64,000 nt of DNA from Mesobacillus sp. AQ2 (GTDB lineage: Bacteria; Bacillota; Bacilli; Bacillales; Cytobacillaceae), in NCBI RefSeq assembly GCF_030122805.1, contig NZ_CP126080.1, positions 2,113,001 through 2,177,000 on the forward strand, written 5' to 3'. The notes beneath the pieces were generated by a model that made no database searches, had not been told where the DNA came from, and was given only the letters and a program-made list of their open reading frames with translations. Numbering within the stretch: position 1 is the first letter of the stretch; each line of letters begins with the position of its first letter. Shown here piece by piece: positions 1 to 8,680 of the stretch. The position numbers and the translations under genes were made by a program.

Positions 1-1
1 C

Positions 2-88
2 CAGGAACTCGAACTCGCGATGCTTCAAAAGGAGTTTGCCACAATCGTACCGACCGATGACTTACTAAAACAACTAAGCCAACAGTAA
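2..88 (+). CDS. 3' end of an unidentified gene (partial)
   Basis: Frame 2 is open from the window edge to a TAA at 86-88 and encodes 28 residues ending in LLKQLSQQ. The peptide is charged and probably helical. Too little is present to name a family. It converges on the YqcI/YcgG gene, whose stop is 24 bases away. It is read as a real C-terminus because no other frame here gives a sensible end, but it could be a chance open frame. Confidence 0.45.
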   Translation, partial: QELELAMLQKEFATIVPTDDLLKQLSQQ

Positions 89-111
89 AGCGCAGGAGCT
101 GTCCTGCGGTT

Positions 112-864
112 TCATTTATGTTTGCCAAGAAACTTCAGGACTTGATGATAAGGACATTTGGATAAAGAAGTATCATCATCCCTCAGGAAGTATTGCCGCC
201 ATTCGAAATTATCTTCTGCTCCGTAAGTGTTAAGGTCAGGGTGAATAGAAATGCTGTCATATTTCGCCAGCCGTTTTCTCACCTGGGCCTTGATCCTTTT
301 TGCATAGCTTTTTGATTTATTGAATTCCTGGAGTACCCATCTCGGGGTAATCGCGAGCATCAATACGTCAAAATGTCTGCTTTTCCGGTTTTTGTGTGCA
401 GGGGTAGCACAATACATAAAGTATTTTTCGCCATTGAAGCAAAATTCCCAGATTGGATTATGGGGATCTTGGGGTAGATCCTCTGGCCAGTCGAATTTAT
501 CCAACCCATTTAAACCAGAAAGATGCTCCCAGAATAGTTGTTCAAATTCTTCGACAGGAACTTCCTTCATTTCTTCTGGCGTTTCAAAGAAAATAATCAA
601 AGAAGTATAATCGCCAAATCCTCTCGATTGCTCTGTATAGCTAGATAACAAACTAGCAATTTCTTTTATTGTAGTGTCCCTCCTTGGACTGCCAACAAAT
701 CCGTATTTCAACTGATTCATTGAAAATCCAATCGTTGCCGGTATGCAGGGAAAAGGTTTTTCCTTATCCCCCATTTTAGCGAAGAATTTTTCCAGTGCTT
801 CTTTCTCCCATGCTAGCAACTGATCCTGGGAGGAGGAACCATGTGCATACAAGCCGTTCATCAT
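112..864 (-). CDS. YqcI/YcgG family protein
   Basis: This soluble protein of about 250 residues matches my memory of the YqcI/YcgG family (Bacillus proteins of about 250 aa, biochemical role unknown). Signature features are an early CIPATIGF segment, FVGSPRRD near residue 60, a central WEFCFNGEKYFM segment and a C-terminal ECR-like YFLRDDD stretch. The start is the ATG at 864, five bases behind a GGAGG; the open frame runs four codons further upstream to a TTG that has no ribosome site. No signal peptide or membrane segment. It stands alone, converging on the partial gene at the window edge. Confidence 0.8.
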   Translation of the reverse strand: MMNGLYAHGSSSQDQLLAWEKEALEKFFAKMGDKEKPFPCIPATIGFSMNQLKYGFVGSPRRDTTIKEIASLLSSYTEQSRGFGDYTSLIIFFETPEEMKEVPVEEFEQLFWEHLSGLNGLDKFDWPEDLPQDPHNPIWEFCFNGEKYFMYCATPAHKNRKSRHFDVLMLAITPRWVLQEFNKSKSYAKRIKAQVRKRLAKYDSISIHPDLNTYGAEDNFEWRQYFLRDDDTSLSKCPYHQVLKFLGKHK

Positions 865-974
865 AGTAACCTCCAATAGCTTCTACACTATATTCAAAGT
901 GTGGAGCATAGGGTAGATGTCCCGGGACAAATAGGCAGGTACCCAATTGTTATGAAAATGAGGAGAGGAATAAA

Positions 975-1003
975 TTGAAATATTCTGATTAATTTATTAT
1001 AAT
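975..1003 (+). promoter_or_regulatory. SigA-type promoter of the sqr gene
   Basis: TTGAAA (975-980), a 17-base spacer and a perfect TATAAT (998-1003). Transcription would begin near 1010, which argues against the in-frame ATG at 1011 and favours the start at 1065 or 1077. Confidence 0.75.
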
Positions 1004-1022
1004 TTTCATAGTGGTTATAGTA

Positions 1023-1038
1023 ATACCTATAGTGGTAT
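1023..1038 (+). promoter_or_regulatory. ATACC-N6-GGTAT dyad, possible CsoR/CstR-type operator
   Basis: ATACC (1023-1027) and GGTAT (1034-1038) form a perfect inverted repeat 20 bases past the -10, with a CTATAG palindrome in its centre. CsoR-family repressors, including the persulfide sensor CstR, bind G/C-flanked dyads of the TACC...GGTA type, and CstR controls sqr genes in staphylococci. Position and partner gene fit; the identity of the regulator is inferred. Confidence 0.45.
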
Positions 1039-1064
1039 ATGGTGATTTTCAAATCTTTGCAGGG

Positions 1065-2264
1065 ATGGTGGATGAGGTGAATTATAAGGTAGTAATTGTG
1101 GGTGGTGGATCAGCTGGTATTTCGGTCGCTGCCAGGCTCGCTAAAGGGGCACCGGATTTGAAGGGGAAAATTCTTATTGTTGACCCAGCCAAAAAGCATT
1201 ATTATCAACCATTGTGGACACTTGCTGGTGCTGGTGCGGTTAAAAAGGAAGTTACAGTGCGGGACCAGCAATCACTTATACCAGTTGGAGTGGAACTTCT
1301 TCAGGAAGCTGTTACTTCAATTGATGCTGATTCTAACAGTCTCACGACAGGAAACGGAACCGAAATTCACTACGACTTTCTGGTAATGGCTGCTGGCATC
1401 CAGATCGACTGGGATAAAATTAAAGGGTTAAAAGAAGCCATCGGCAAGGATGGTGTCTGCAGCAATTATTCGTACGATTATGTTGATTCAACCTGGGAAA
1501 GTATTCGTAATTTCAAAGGCGGCAATGCCATTTTCACACACCCTAACACCCCGATCAAATGTGGCGGTGCCCCTCAGAAAATTATGTACCTCGCTGACGA
1601 TGTATTCAGAAAAGCTGGTGTCAGAGATAAGAGCCAGATTATTTTCGCATCAGCATCTGACAGTATTTTTGCAGTGAAGAAATACGCAAATACACTTGAA
1701 CAGGTCATTGCCAGAAAAGGGATAACTACTAAATATAAAATGAACTTAATCGAAGTAGATTCAGCTAACAAACTTGCAGTTTTTGAAAATTCAGGGACAG
1801 GAGAAACGGAAAAAATTCCTTATAGTATGCTTCATGTTGTCCCGCCAATGTCAGCACCCGATTTTATTGCTCAAAGTAAATTGGCCGATGCCGGTGGATG
1901 GGTAGATGTTGATTCGAAAACACTGCAGTCAAAAAAATATCCAAATGTCTTTGGCGTAGGGGATTGCGCGAACCTTCCAACCTCAAAAACAGGGGCAGCA
2001 ATCAGGAAACAGGCTCCAGTTGCAGCAGGTAACTTGCTTAGCTACATGAAAAATCAACCGTTGAAACTCTCTTATGATGGGTACACTTCCTGTCCACTGA
2101 TTACTGGCTATAATAAATTGGTACTGGCTGAGTTCCTGTATGAGAATAAACCAGCCGAAACCTTCCCATTCGATCAATCTAAGGAGCGTTACAGCATGTA
2201 TATACTAAAGAAAAATATCCTTCCTGTCATGTATTGGAAAGGAATGTTGAAGGGAATCATGTGA
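1065..2264 (+). CDS. sqr: Sulfide:quinone oxidoreductase-like FAD protein
   Basis: Flavoprotein expected to oxidise sulfide to polysulfide or persulfide and pass electrons to membrane quinone. The N-terminal dinucleotide fold has VGGGSAG at about residues 12-18. Three cysteines sit where SQR-type enzymes carry them: C166 in IKCGGAPQK, C301 in the GDC segment of the second FAD motif, and C343 in TSCPL. A hydrophobic, aromatic and basic C-terminal tail fits membrane docking. About 400 residues, normal for type II SQR. The start is uncertain: ATG 1065 or GTG 1077, both with weak GAGG-like ribosome sites. The dyad ahead of it suggests sulfide or persulfide control. No rhodanese or persulfide dioxygenase gene is adjacent. 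Confidence 0.85.
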   Translation: MVDEVNYKVVIVGGGSAGISVAARLAKGAPDLKGKILIVDPAKKHYYQPLWTLAGAGAVKKEVTVRDQQSLIPVGVELLQEAVTSIDADSNSLTTGNGTEIHYDFLVMAAGIQIDWDKIKGLKEAIGKDGVCSNYSYDYVDSTWESIRNFKGGNAIFTHPNTPIKCGGAPQKIMYLADDVFRKAGVRDKSQIIFASASDSIFAVKKYANTLEQVIARKGITTKYKMNLIEVDSANKLAVFENSGTGETEKIPYSMLHVVPPMSAPDFIAQSKLADAGGWVDVDSKTLQSKKYPNVFGVGDCANLPTSKTGAAIRKQAPVAAGNLLSYMKNQPLKLSYDGYTSCPLITGYNKLVLAEFLYENKPAETFPFDQSKERYSMYILKKNILPVMYWKGMLKGIM

Positions 2265-2346
2265 AAAAAAAAGACCCTTTTCATCTGGTGTATATCCGCA
2301 AAATCAGTTCGGACAGATGTAAATGTATAGAATTCATAATTTAAAG

Positions 2347-2378
2347 AGCCTGCAGTCATGAGATGCTGCCGGCTTTTT
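2347..2378 (+). terminator. Rho-independent terminator after sqr
   Basis: AGCC-t-GCAG pairs with CTGC-c-GGCT around a ten-base loop and is followed by TTTTCT. Confidence 0.75.
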
Positions 2379-2455
2379 CTGTGCACTCATTAGTTTCATT
2401 TTGACATAATGGGATAAATGTTAATATAGTTAGGTGAAGTAAGGAGGGATATTCC

Positions 2456-2845
2456 ATGCATCCTGTTATTCTATTTGATGGGGTTTGCAATTTCTGTGAT
2501 GCCAGTGTCCAATTTATTCTGGAACGAGATGACAAAGAGATGTTCCGCTTTGCTTCGCTTCAGAGTGATGCAGGCCAGGAACTGTTGAGGGAATATAATG
2601 TTGCAGATGATGTGGACAGCATGATTTTGATTGAGGATGGAAATGTTTATTATAAGTCAGCCGCCGCTCTCAGAATCAGCCGCCATCTAAAAGGTCCCTG
2701 GAAGCTGCTCTATGTTTTGATCCTTGTACCTGCTCCAGTTAGGAATATTTTTTACGATCTCGTTGCTAAAAATCGGTTCAAATGGTTCGGCCAAAAGGAT
2801 AGCTGTATGCTGCCGCCGCCGAATGTGAGAAGAAGATTTCTATAA
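2456..2845 (+). CDS. DCC-family thiol-disulfide oxidoreductase (DUF393, YuxK-like)
   Basis: A 129-residue thioredoxin-like protein. The family name comes from the N-terminal aspartate-Cys-x-x-Cys motif, seen here as FDGVCNFC (Cys11 and Cys14), followed by the usual FASLQS and an aromatic YYKSAAAL segment. The central hydrophobic stretch near residues 80-95 is typical of the family. The start has AGGAGGG about ten bases upstream. It follows sqr after a terminator, so it is probably its own unit; a thiol redox role next to a sulfide oxidase may be meaningful. Substrates of this family are mostly unknown. Confidence 0.88.
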   Translation: MHPVILFDGVCNFCDASVQFILERDDKEMFRFASLQSDAGQELLREYNVADDVDSMILIEDGNVYYKSAAALRISRHLKGPWKLLYVLILVPAPVRNIFYDLVAKNRFKWFGQKDSCMLPPPNVRRRFL

Positions 2846-2852
2846 TAAAAAG

Positions 2853-2891
2853 GAACGGAAAAGCAGCCAAACAGCTTTTCCGTTCTTTTTT
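2853..2891. terminator. Bidirectional terminator
   Basis: A twelve-base perfect stem (GAACGGAAAAGC and its complement, loop of nine) ends in a T run on the plus strand, with an A run before it, so it can serve both convergent genes. Confidence 0.9.
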
Positions 2892-4209
2892 AGTTCCTGA
2901 AGGAGGAGTAGCGCCATTTGTGGTTTGCCATGGGGTCAGCCATCATTTCCAGGCCTTTGCTGTGAGCCTGATGGATGACCTGCCAATTGTCTGTGCCTGG
3001 TTCTTTAAGATAAATTTCATGTTCCGGTGCCTGATCATGGCTTCCGATCAAATCGAATTCATTGTCTCTATAAAAGACTCCGCAAACAACATAATCAATG
3101 GCAGGGGACACAACAAGCGGATTGCTGACCGAGTGCTTTAGAATAAACTTAATTCGGTCGTCATCTGCCAGGACCTTTTCTAATTGAATTCCATCATCAG
3201 TCGCTTGAGCGGATTCGACAGGTTCTTGATTTCCGCTGAACGCTTCTGTAATTCCAGTGCTTTTGCTAAGCAATGCGGATTGGCTGTCAGAATCGATAAA
3301 GACTTCACCTCTGGTCCGATATTGAGACGAGTCAGGTTCAAAGGAACGGTGGTCACCCTTAAAATATTGATCCCCGGAAGCGGCATTCGGGTTTTTCAAC
3401 CACTCCTCTTTTAAAAAGGTTGTGTATCTCAGCTGCCAGTTTCCGTTGCTAAGGTTGTGTGGACGATCTGGTTTCAGAAGCTCACGAATCGGGCCAATCC
3501 GTTTTGTGATGGAAAATTCTTCATCAGCTGCCATCCTCGTGGAACAATCCTTCTTGATTGCTCCCACTGCATTGGCAATCAACGATTTCAGCTCCCATTT
3601 TACTTGTTCGGAACGCTGCAAAGGTCGTCTTGCCTTAATTGTGTAAGTATAAAATTGATCCTCCTGGATCCCTCTGTCGGTAAAGGTACAGGAAGTCACT
3701 TTCTCTAGCTGCATACCGTTTCGATGGATGGTATACTCCGTTACACCCTCGATCGGCTCCCATTCAAAACTGATTTGACCCTCTGTGACGATCGTGGTAA
3801 TGAGGAGATCCTCGAGAACATTGTCTTTCTCTTTGTGATTCACGGAGGTAGTCGTTTGTATTCGCATTCTCTTTTGCACTTCGCCTTGTGCGAGAGATTC
3901 GATACTATAAGAATACAGTGTGCCAGGAGTCAGCTCATTGTCAGCAAAACTCGGTTCAAATCCTTCATAGATAAGCTCGCTGTCCCGGTATACACGGTAG
4001 GAATCAGCTTGAGCTTCCCATTCAAGAGTGATGACATTGGTTCCATGGTCAATCTTCTTAAGCACTTTCGCGTGGGAAGAACCCGCAGTCTTTCGCCGGC
4101 GGTTTACGCTCAAGGCGTAAAGCGTCCCGGCAGTACCTAGGATTGCAAAAGGCAGGTATTTGCCAGCCAATTTTTGTCTGGTTATCGGTAGTTGTCTATT
4201 AAGTTCCAT
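2890..4209 (-). CDS. Membrane-anchored protein with fibronectin III-like repeats
   Basis: A 439-residue protein. Residues 17-33 form one weak hydrophobic helix next to an RRRK cluster, which suggests an N-terminal anchor. Two beta-sandwich repeats of fibronectin type III character follow (about residues 55-120 and 135-200), each with the WEPIEGVTEYTIHRNG-type pattern. The C-terminal half (about 215-439) ends in a conserved-looking block with VVCGVFYRDNEFDLIG, which I tentatively relate to the Bacillus DUF3238 family. No catalytic motif seen. The ribosome site is weak (GTGG). Single gene between a shared terminator and a divergent transporter. Confidence 0.6.
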   Translation of the reverse strand: MELNRQLPITRQKLAGKYLPFAILGTAGTLYALSVNRRRKTAGSSHAKVLKKIDHGTNVITLEWEAQADSYRVYRDSELIYEGFEPSFADNELTPGTLYSYSIESLAQGEVQKRMRIQTTTSVNHKEKDNVLEDLLITTIVTEGQISFEWEPIEGVTEYTIHRNGMQLEKVTSCTFTDRGIQEDQFYTYTIKARRPLQRSEQVKWELKSLIANAVGAIKKDCSTRMAADEEFSITKRIGPIRELLKPDRPHNLSNGNWQLRYTTFLKEEWLKNPNAASGDQYFKGDHRSFEPDSSQYRTRGEVFIDSDSQSALLSKSTGITEAFSGNQEPVESAQATDDGIQLEKVLADDDRIKFILKHSVSNPLVVSPAIDYVVCGVFYRDNEFDLIGSHDQAPEHEIYLKEPGTDNWQVIHQAHSKGLEMMADPMANHKWRYSSFRN

Positions 4210-4493
4210 CTATTCACCACTTTTCGTTTTATTTTTCCGGCATGTCCATTATTTACCCCATGATCAGGTGTTTTAGTAGATTAGCGTTAGAAAACGGTCT
4301 GGTAAAATAAGGGTTGGCTAAATGCAGGAAGGACCTCTCGCCATGAACACTATCTTTTGTTATGTGGCAGCAATCGTTCTATTAACTTTTCCTCTAGTTT
4401 AAAAGACTTCTTCAATTTATATGGTAGTATAATAGTTAGTATGACATTTTGTAGCTTTATAATGGTTAGAATCTTTTGTTAATAGGAGCGTTC

Positions 4494-5426
4494 ATGATGT
4501 TGCGATTAAAAGGTATCCTTATGATTGTTATTGGTGCAATGCTTTGGGGAATGACAGGTTCGATCACGGAATGGGTGCTGGCTAATACGGAATTGTCGGT
4601 TCCTTTTATCCTGACAATCCGGATGATCATTGCCGGAAGCAGCATCCTGGCGTATCTTGCGATGAAAAAACAAGATATTTTCACGGTAGTAAAAACACCA
4701 TACTGGCGGAATCAGCTGATCTTATTCAGTATCCTGGGAATGGTCGGATTGCAGTTCACATTTACAATGGCGATTCAGACAAGCAATGCTGTCGTGGCAA
4801 CTTTGCTTCAATTTTCTGCTCCGATATTTGTGGTCCTTTATGTTTCTTTTCACCATAAAAAATGGCCGCCTCGCTATCAGATATTAGGCATCCTCGGAAC
4901 GTTGGCCGGTTTGTTCCTTTTATTGACGAATGGTTCCATGAGCAGTTTGCTGGTCAGCACAGAAGCCCTGCTCTGGGGAATTGCGGTAGGGCTGACATTT
5001 GCGTTCTACACACTTTATCCATCACGGCTCATGAAAGAATGGAGCGTCCTGGCCATCGTCGGTTGGAGCATGTTGTTCGGCGGCATGATGCTTGGCCTGA
5101 TTAATAGAGTCTGGCTTTCAGAGGAATGGTCGATTATTACTCAGCCTAAAATGATGTTCATTATGGCTATTTTGATTGTTTTCGGTACATTGGCATTCCT
5201 GCTATTCCTCGGAAGTATGAACTATATCAGCGCTGTCGAAACGAGCATTCTATCGAGTGTAGAGCCTTTGACTGTCATGGTCATCTCGGTTATCTGGTTC
5301 GATACCATGCTGCAGAATGTCCAGCTGATGGGCGCGATGATCATGCTTATATTTGTAACATGGCTGTCGATTGGCGATAAAAATGCATCAGTGGAAGCCA
5401 ACGTAGTAAAACAAAACAATACCTGA
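4494..5426 (+). CDS. EamA/DMT-superfamily transporter
   Basis: A ten-helix drug/metabolite exporter of about 310 residues with two EamA repeats. The first has the usual MLWGMTGS opening near residue 17, and the second begins at ALLWGIAVGLTFAFYTLYP. Both repeats end in a helix just before charged residues. The start is ATG 4494 or the adjacent ATG 4497, behind AGGAG; an in-frame TTG at 4476 lies upstream of that ribosome site. Substrate not predictable from sequence. Single transcription unit ending in a terminator. Confidence 0.9.
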   Translation: MMLRLKGILMIVIGAMLWGMTGSITEWVLANTELSVPFILTIRMIIAGSSILAYLAMKKQDIFTVVKTPYWRNQLILFSILGMVGLQFTFTMAIQTSNAVVATLLQFSAPIFVVLYVSFHHKKWPPRYQILGILGTLAGLFLLLTNGSMSSLLVSTEALLWGIAVGLTFAFYTLYPSRLMKEWSVLAIVGWSMLFGGMMLGLINRVWLSEEWSIITQPKMMFIMAILIVFGTLAFLLFLGSMNYISAVETSILSSVEPLTVMVISVIWFDTMLQNVQLMGAMIMLIFVTWLSIGDKNASVEANVVKQNNT

Positions 5427-5427
5427 T

Positions 5428-5458
5428 AAAGTCGCCGTTTCGGCGGCTTTATTTTTTT
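5428..5458 (+). terminator. Terminator after the EamA gene
   Basis: AAAG-t-CGCCG pairs with CGGCG-g-CTTT around TTT, followed by ATTTTTTT. Confidence 0.85.
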
Positions 5459-5536
5459 ATGTTACCTCAAAATTACTCCTTAGCAGGATTTAGAACTGTC
5501 TTCATGGAAATTATAGGGAAAAAGGGGAGTGGTAAC

Positions 5537-6304
5537 ATGATTTTTTTAAGAAAAACAGAAAGAATACAATCCGGTAAACTGGAGGACTTCAATCGAATCT
5601 TTCACACTCACGAGTACCGCGAATACGTTAAAAATGGTGCTAAATTAATAGGCAGATGGGTGAATGACAAGGAAGATGAGATTCTGACTATCTGGGAATT
5701 CAAGAACAAATCCCACTTTGAAAACCTAGAAATAGTCAGGGATGCTAGTGAGGAAATACAAGAGACAGAAGGACTGGCCTGCAAAAACAGTTATGAACTG
5801 TTATCTTCGGCAGAACCTTATCCATCTGCCTATCACCCACCTAAACACATAATGTCTGTCAGTGGATACATTACAAATAAAAAAGATGAAGTTTTACTAG
5901 TAAGAAATTTTCACCGTTCCGATACAATGGAAATGCCCGGTGGCCAGGTGGAAGAAGGGGAAACATTAGAAGAGGCCATTCACCGAGAGATTTTAGAAGA
6001 AACAGGAATCAAAGTTAGCTTGATTGGAATAACAGGAATCTATCAAAATGTCACAAGCGGTGTGACTTGCATCGTTTTTCGGGGTGAGCATCAGTCTGGA
6101 GAAGGAAGGACAGCAGAAAATGAAACATCGGAAGTGATTTTTACTGAGTTAACCCGGGATAATATTGATCACTATATTACTAGAAAACAATTTAAAAGCA
6201 GGGCACTTGATGCCATGGAAGCGAACTATTTACCGTATGAAGCATTTAGAGCAAGACCGTATGAATTGATGAGCAGATTTGACGTTAAGAAGGAATATTC
6301 TTAA
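5537..6304 (+). CDS. Nudix hydrolase fused to an N-terminal alpha/beta-barrel-like domain
   Basis: A 255-residue two-domain protein. Residues 1-80 look like a dimeric alpha/beta-barrel (NIPSNAP/ABM-like) monooxygenase fold: MIFLRKTERIQSGK, then a helix and ILTIWEFKNKSHFE. Residues 105-240 are a Nudix domain with an intact box: GG at about 134, the E-x7-RE-I-LEETG core, and the expected glutamates. Nudix enzymes split a nucleoside diphosphate linked to another group. The start ATG 5537 has GGGGAG upstream; the open frame to 5459 crosses the preceding terminator and is not used. The function of the fused N-terminus is unknown; it may direct dimerisation. Confidence 0.8.
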   Translation: MIFLRKTERIQSGKLEDFNRIFHTHEYREYVKNGAKLIGRWVNDKEDEILTIWEFKNKSHFENLEIVRDASEEIQETEGLACKNSYELLSSAEPYPSAYHPPKHIMSVSGYITNKKDEVLLVRNFHRSDTMEMPGGQVEEGETLEEAIHREILEETGIKVSLIGITGIYQNVTSGVTCIVFRGEHQSGEGRTAENETSEVIFTELTRDNIDHYITRKQFKSRALDAMEANYLPYEAFRARPYELMSRFDVKKEYS

Positions 6305-6326
6305 TTAAGTTGATTATAATTGTTGT

Positions 6327-6362
6327 GGGCATTTCTTTACATAGAGAAATGCCCATTTTTTT
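6327..6362 (+). terminator. Terminator after the Nudix gene
   Basis: Stem TGGGCATTTCT with its complement AGAAATGCCCA around a short loop, followed by seven T. Confidence 0.9.
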
Positions 6363-6463
6363 GCAAACACAATAAATATTTAATGATATACACAAATAAT
6401 ATATTGATTTACGATAAATAATTTGTTAAATTCAATATGACATTAAGTGAATGAGGTGCTTTT

Positions 6464-6943
6464 ATGAAACGTGAAACATTGTTCTTAAAGGTGGTTGTTT
6501 TCCTTCTGGCAGTCCCAGTACTGGCGGCGTGCTTTATTTTTCTGCCCTGGCTGATCAGAGATGCATCGCAAGGCAACTGGGTGCTTGCTAATTTTTTGTA
6601 TCCCATCATAGGGGTGATGTATGCTTCGGCGATTCCCTATTTTATCGCTCTGTATCAGGCTTTCCTGCTGTTAGGCTATATTGATGAGGACATAGCATTT
6701 TCGGATTGGTCTGTAAAAGCGTTGAAAAACATCAAGTTTTGTGCCGTTGCAATCAGTATTTTATATCTTGCAAGCATGCCATTATTCTATTTGATCGGTG
6801 AGAAGGACGATGCTCCCGGTGTCATCCTTATCGGAATGGTGTTTACTTTTGCTCCAATCGTGATCGCTGCTTTTGCCGCAGTCCTCGAAAAGCTTTTGAA
6901 GCATGCCATAGAAATAAAGTCGGAAAACGACTTAACAGTCTGA
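6464..6943 (+). CDS. DUF2975 family membrane protein
   Basis: A 159-residue integral membrane protein with four predicted helices (about residues 8-30, 42-66, 88-108, 118-142). The overall pattern, including the IDED segment between helices 2 and 3, fits DUF2975. These proteins are regularly encoded immediately before a small YozG-like Cro/C1 regulator, as here with a ten-base gap. The ribosome site is GAGGTG. The pair resembles a membrane sensor or target with its DNA-binding partner, but the biochemical role is not known. Confidence 0.8.
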   Translation: MKRETLFLKVVVFLLAVPVLAACFIFLPWLIRDASQGNWVLANFLYPIIGVMYASAIPYFIALYQAFLLLGYIDEDIAFSDWSVKALKNIKFCAVAISILYLASMPLFYLIGEKDDAPGVILIGMVFTFAPIVIAAFAAVLEKLLKHAIEIKSENDLTV

Positions 6944-6953
6944 GGTGATAACA

Positions 6954-7175
6954 ATGGCAATTGTAATTAATATTGATGTAATGCTGGCTAAGAGAAAGAT
7001 GAGCGTAACGGAGCTATCCGAAAAGGTTGGAATCACCATGGCGAACCTCTCTATTTTAAAAAATGGAAAGGCAAAAGCTATCAGGGTTTCTACTTTGGAC
7101 GCCATTTGCAGGGCTCTGGAGTGCCAGCCAGGGGATATATTGGAATATCAGAGTGGTGGAGATATTCAAGAATAA
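6954..7175 (+). CDS. Small Cro/C1-type HTH regulator (YozG-like)
   Basis: A 73-residue protein that is almost entirely one XRE helix-turn-helix: MLAKRKMSVTELSEKVG, then ITMANLSILKNGKAKAIRV as the recognition region and LDAICRALECQPGDIL as the closing helices, a pattern very typical of YozG relatives. The start ATG 6954 is served by TGAGGTGATAAC. It is translationally close to the DUF2975 gene upstream and the DUF817 gene downstream (17-base gap), so the three probably share a transcript. Likely autoregulates this unit. Confidence 0.88.
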   Translation: MAIVINIDVMLAKRKMSVTELSEKVGITMANLSILKNGKAKAIRVSTLDAICRALECQPGDILEYQSGGDIQE

Positions 7176-7192
7176 GAGTGGAGGCATTAACA

Positions 7193-7990
7193 ATGAGAAC
7201 AATCATTCAGCTTGTGCGTTTTGGCTGGGAACAGGCACTGTCATGCTTGTTTCCTGTAGTGATCTTTGCTTCATTGGCGATCACAAAAATCATAGAACTC
7301 CCACTCTTACCTCGTTATGACTGGCTGCTGCTAATATTCCTATTGATGCAATGGTGGATGGTACGTTCCCGTCTTGAAACCAGGGACGAACTCAAGGTAA
7401 TAACCTTATTCCATCTCATTGGGCTGGCACTTGAAATCTTCAAGGTAAATATGGGCTCATGGACATATCCAGAGGAGGGGTACTCGAAAGTATTTGGTGT
7501 ACCTTTATACAGCGGATTCATGTATGCCAGTGTGGCGAGTTATCTGTGCCAGGCATGGAGGAGGCTGAAGGTTGAACTCGTTGATTGGCCGCCGTTTCTG
7601 CTAGTTGTTCCATTAGGTGCTGCAATCTATTTGAACTTTTTCACCCATCATTTCTGGCTGGATATTCGCTGGTGGTTATCGGCTATGGTAATGATCGTCT
7701 TTTGGAAATCCTGGGTTACATATGAAGTTGGCGGAATCAAGTATCGTATGCCAATTGCTTTATCTTTTGTCCTAATCGGATTCTTCATCTGGGTAGCAGA
7801 AAATATCGCCACGTTTTTCGGTGCCTGGCAATACCTAAATCAAATGGAAGCATGGAGCCTTGTTCATCTTGGAAAAGTGAGTTCTTGGCTCTTGTTGGTC
7901 ATCGTAAGTTTTCTGATCGTAGCAACATTAAAGCAGGTAAAAGCAGAGCCAGCCTCAAATGTCGGCGGTTCTCAACTAATAAAGTCTTAA
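7193..7990 (+). CDS. DUF817 family membrane protein
   Basis: A 265-residue polytopic protein with seven to eight hydrophobic helices rich in tryptophan. The segments FKVNMGSWTYPE, VPLYSGFMYASVASY and LNFFTHHFWLDIRWWL are typical of the DUF817 family. The start ATG 7193 lies behind GTGGAGG; the longer open frame back to 7106 overlaps the HTH gene. The invariant-looking histidines and tryptophans within helices suggest a cofactor or substrate pocket, but no function is established. Third gene of the DUF2975-HTH unit. Confidence 0.82.
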   Translation: MRTIIQLVRFGWEQALSCLFPVVIFASLAITKIIELPLLPRYDWLLLIFLLMQWWMVRSRLETRDELKVITLFHLIGLALEIFKVNMGSWTYPEEGYSKVFGVPLYSGFMYASVASYLCQAWRRLKVELVDWPPFLLVVPLGAAIYLNFFTHHFWLDIRWWLSAMVMIVFWKSWVTYEVGGIKYRMPIALSFVLIGFFIWVAENIATFFGAWQYLNQMEAWSLVHLGKVSSWLLLVIVSFLIVATLKQVKAEPASNVGGSQLIKS

Positions 7991-8067
7991 TGATTCTTTT
8001 TAACCCTCCGAGAAGAGAAAAAGGGTTATAATTATAGGAGAATATATTTGGAATCAGAGGTGTAATC

Positions 8068-8262
8068 ATGACTCTTGGACTTGTTTTGGTTGTTATCATT
8101 GTTATAGGCGCTTTGCTTTTAACAATAATGCTGTTCGGCAAAGGGGATGCAGACTACAGGAATGCTGCAAAAAAGAATACAACGAACCTTTCCGTCATTT
8201 ACATAGTTGTCATTCTACTTTCTTTTATTGCGGTGGGAGTTTATATTAAATGGTTTGCATAA
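8068..8262 (+). CDS. Small two-helix membrane protein
   Basis: 64 residues with two hydrophobic helices (about 2-24 and 42-62) joined by a charged, basic loop GKGDADYRNAAKKNTTN. AGAGGTGTAATC precedes the ATG. Its shape matches short Bacillus membrane proteins that databases label as possible bacillithiol-related (BshB3-like); I hold that link loosely. Single gene with no clear terminator. Confidence 0.6.
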   Translation: MTLGLVLVVIIVIGALLLTIMLFGKGDADYRNAAKKNTTNLSVIYIVVILLSFIAVGVYIKWFA

Positions 8263-8381
8263 TGAGTTTTCGTAGAATAAGTTTGTTATAAATTTATTAT
8301 GTAAACTAAGTGCGAGTATTGAATTTCATTCACTAGTTTCACATAGTCACGTTAGAAAAGAAGCTAGTTAGAGGGTAGAAT

Positions 8382-8678
8382 ATGAAAAAAATCCTAATAA
8401 TAATGTTGTTTTTGTTCCTTATGATTTCTGTTATGGGACCTTATAACCTTTATTATGAGTTTAATGAAAAAAGAGCTTTGAAACACTTTATTTCAGAAGA
8501 CGGAACGTTCCAGGGACTTGAAGTAATAGAAGTTGATTATCGGGGTTCGGACACTTTTTTTATTCAGACAAAGGACGAGGAAGCAACAAGAAATTTTATC
8601 GTCATGAATTTTCACTCATCTGTCATGAATGGACATTGGAAGGTTTTTGAACAGACATCGAAAGGACATTACTATTGA
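8382..8678 (+). CDS. Hypothetical small exported or membrane-anchored protein
   Basis: 98 residues. A lysine-led hydrophobic N-terminus (residues 2-20) acts as signal or anchor, with no lipobox cysteine. The exterior part is a small mixed alpha/beta domain (LEVIEVDYRGSDTFFIQT, then KVFEQTSKG). The ribosome site is weak (AGAGGGTAGA). Family not recognised. A hairpin directly follows. Confidence 0.5.
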   Translation: MKKILIIMLFLFLMISVMGPYNLYYEFNEKRALKHFISEDGTFQGLEVIEVDYRGSDTFFIQTKDEEATRNFIVMNFHSSVMNGHWKVFEQTSKGHYY

Positions 8679-8680
8679 TA

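Noticed and set aside
320..610. Plus-strand frame of 96 codons
   Set aside because: Antisense to the YqcI/YcgG gene, without a ribosome site.
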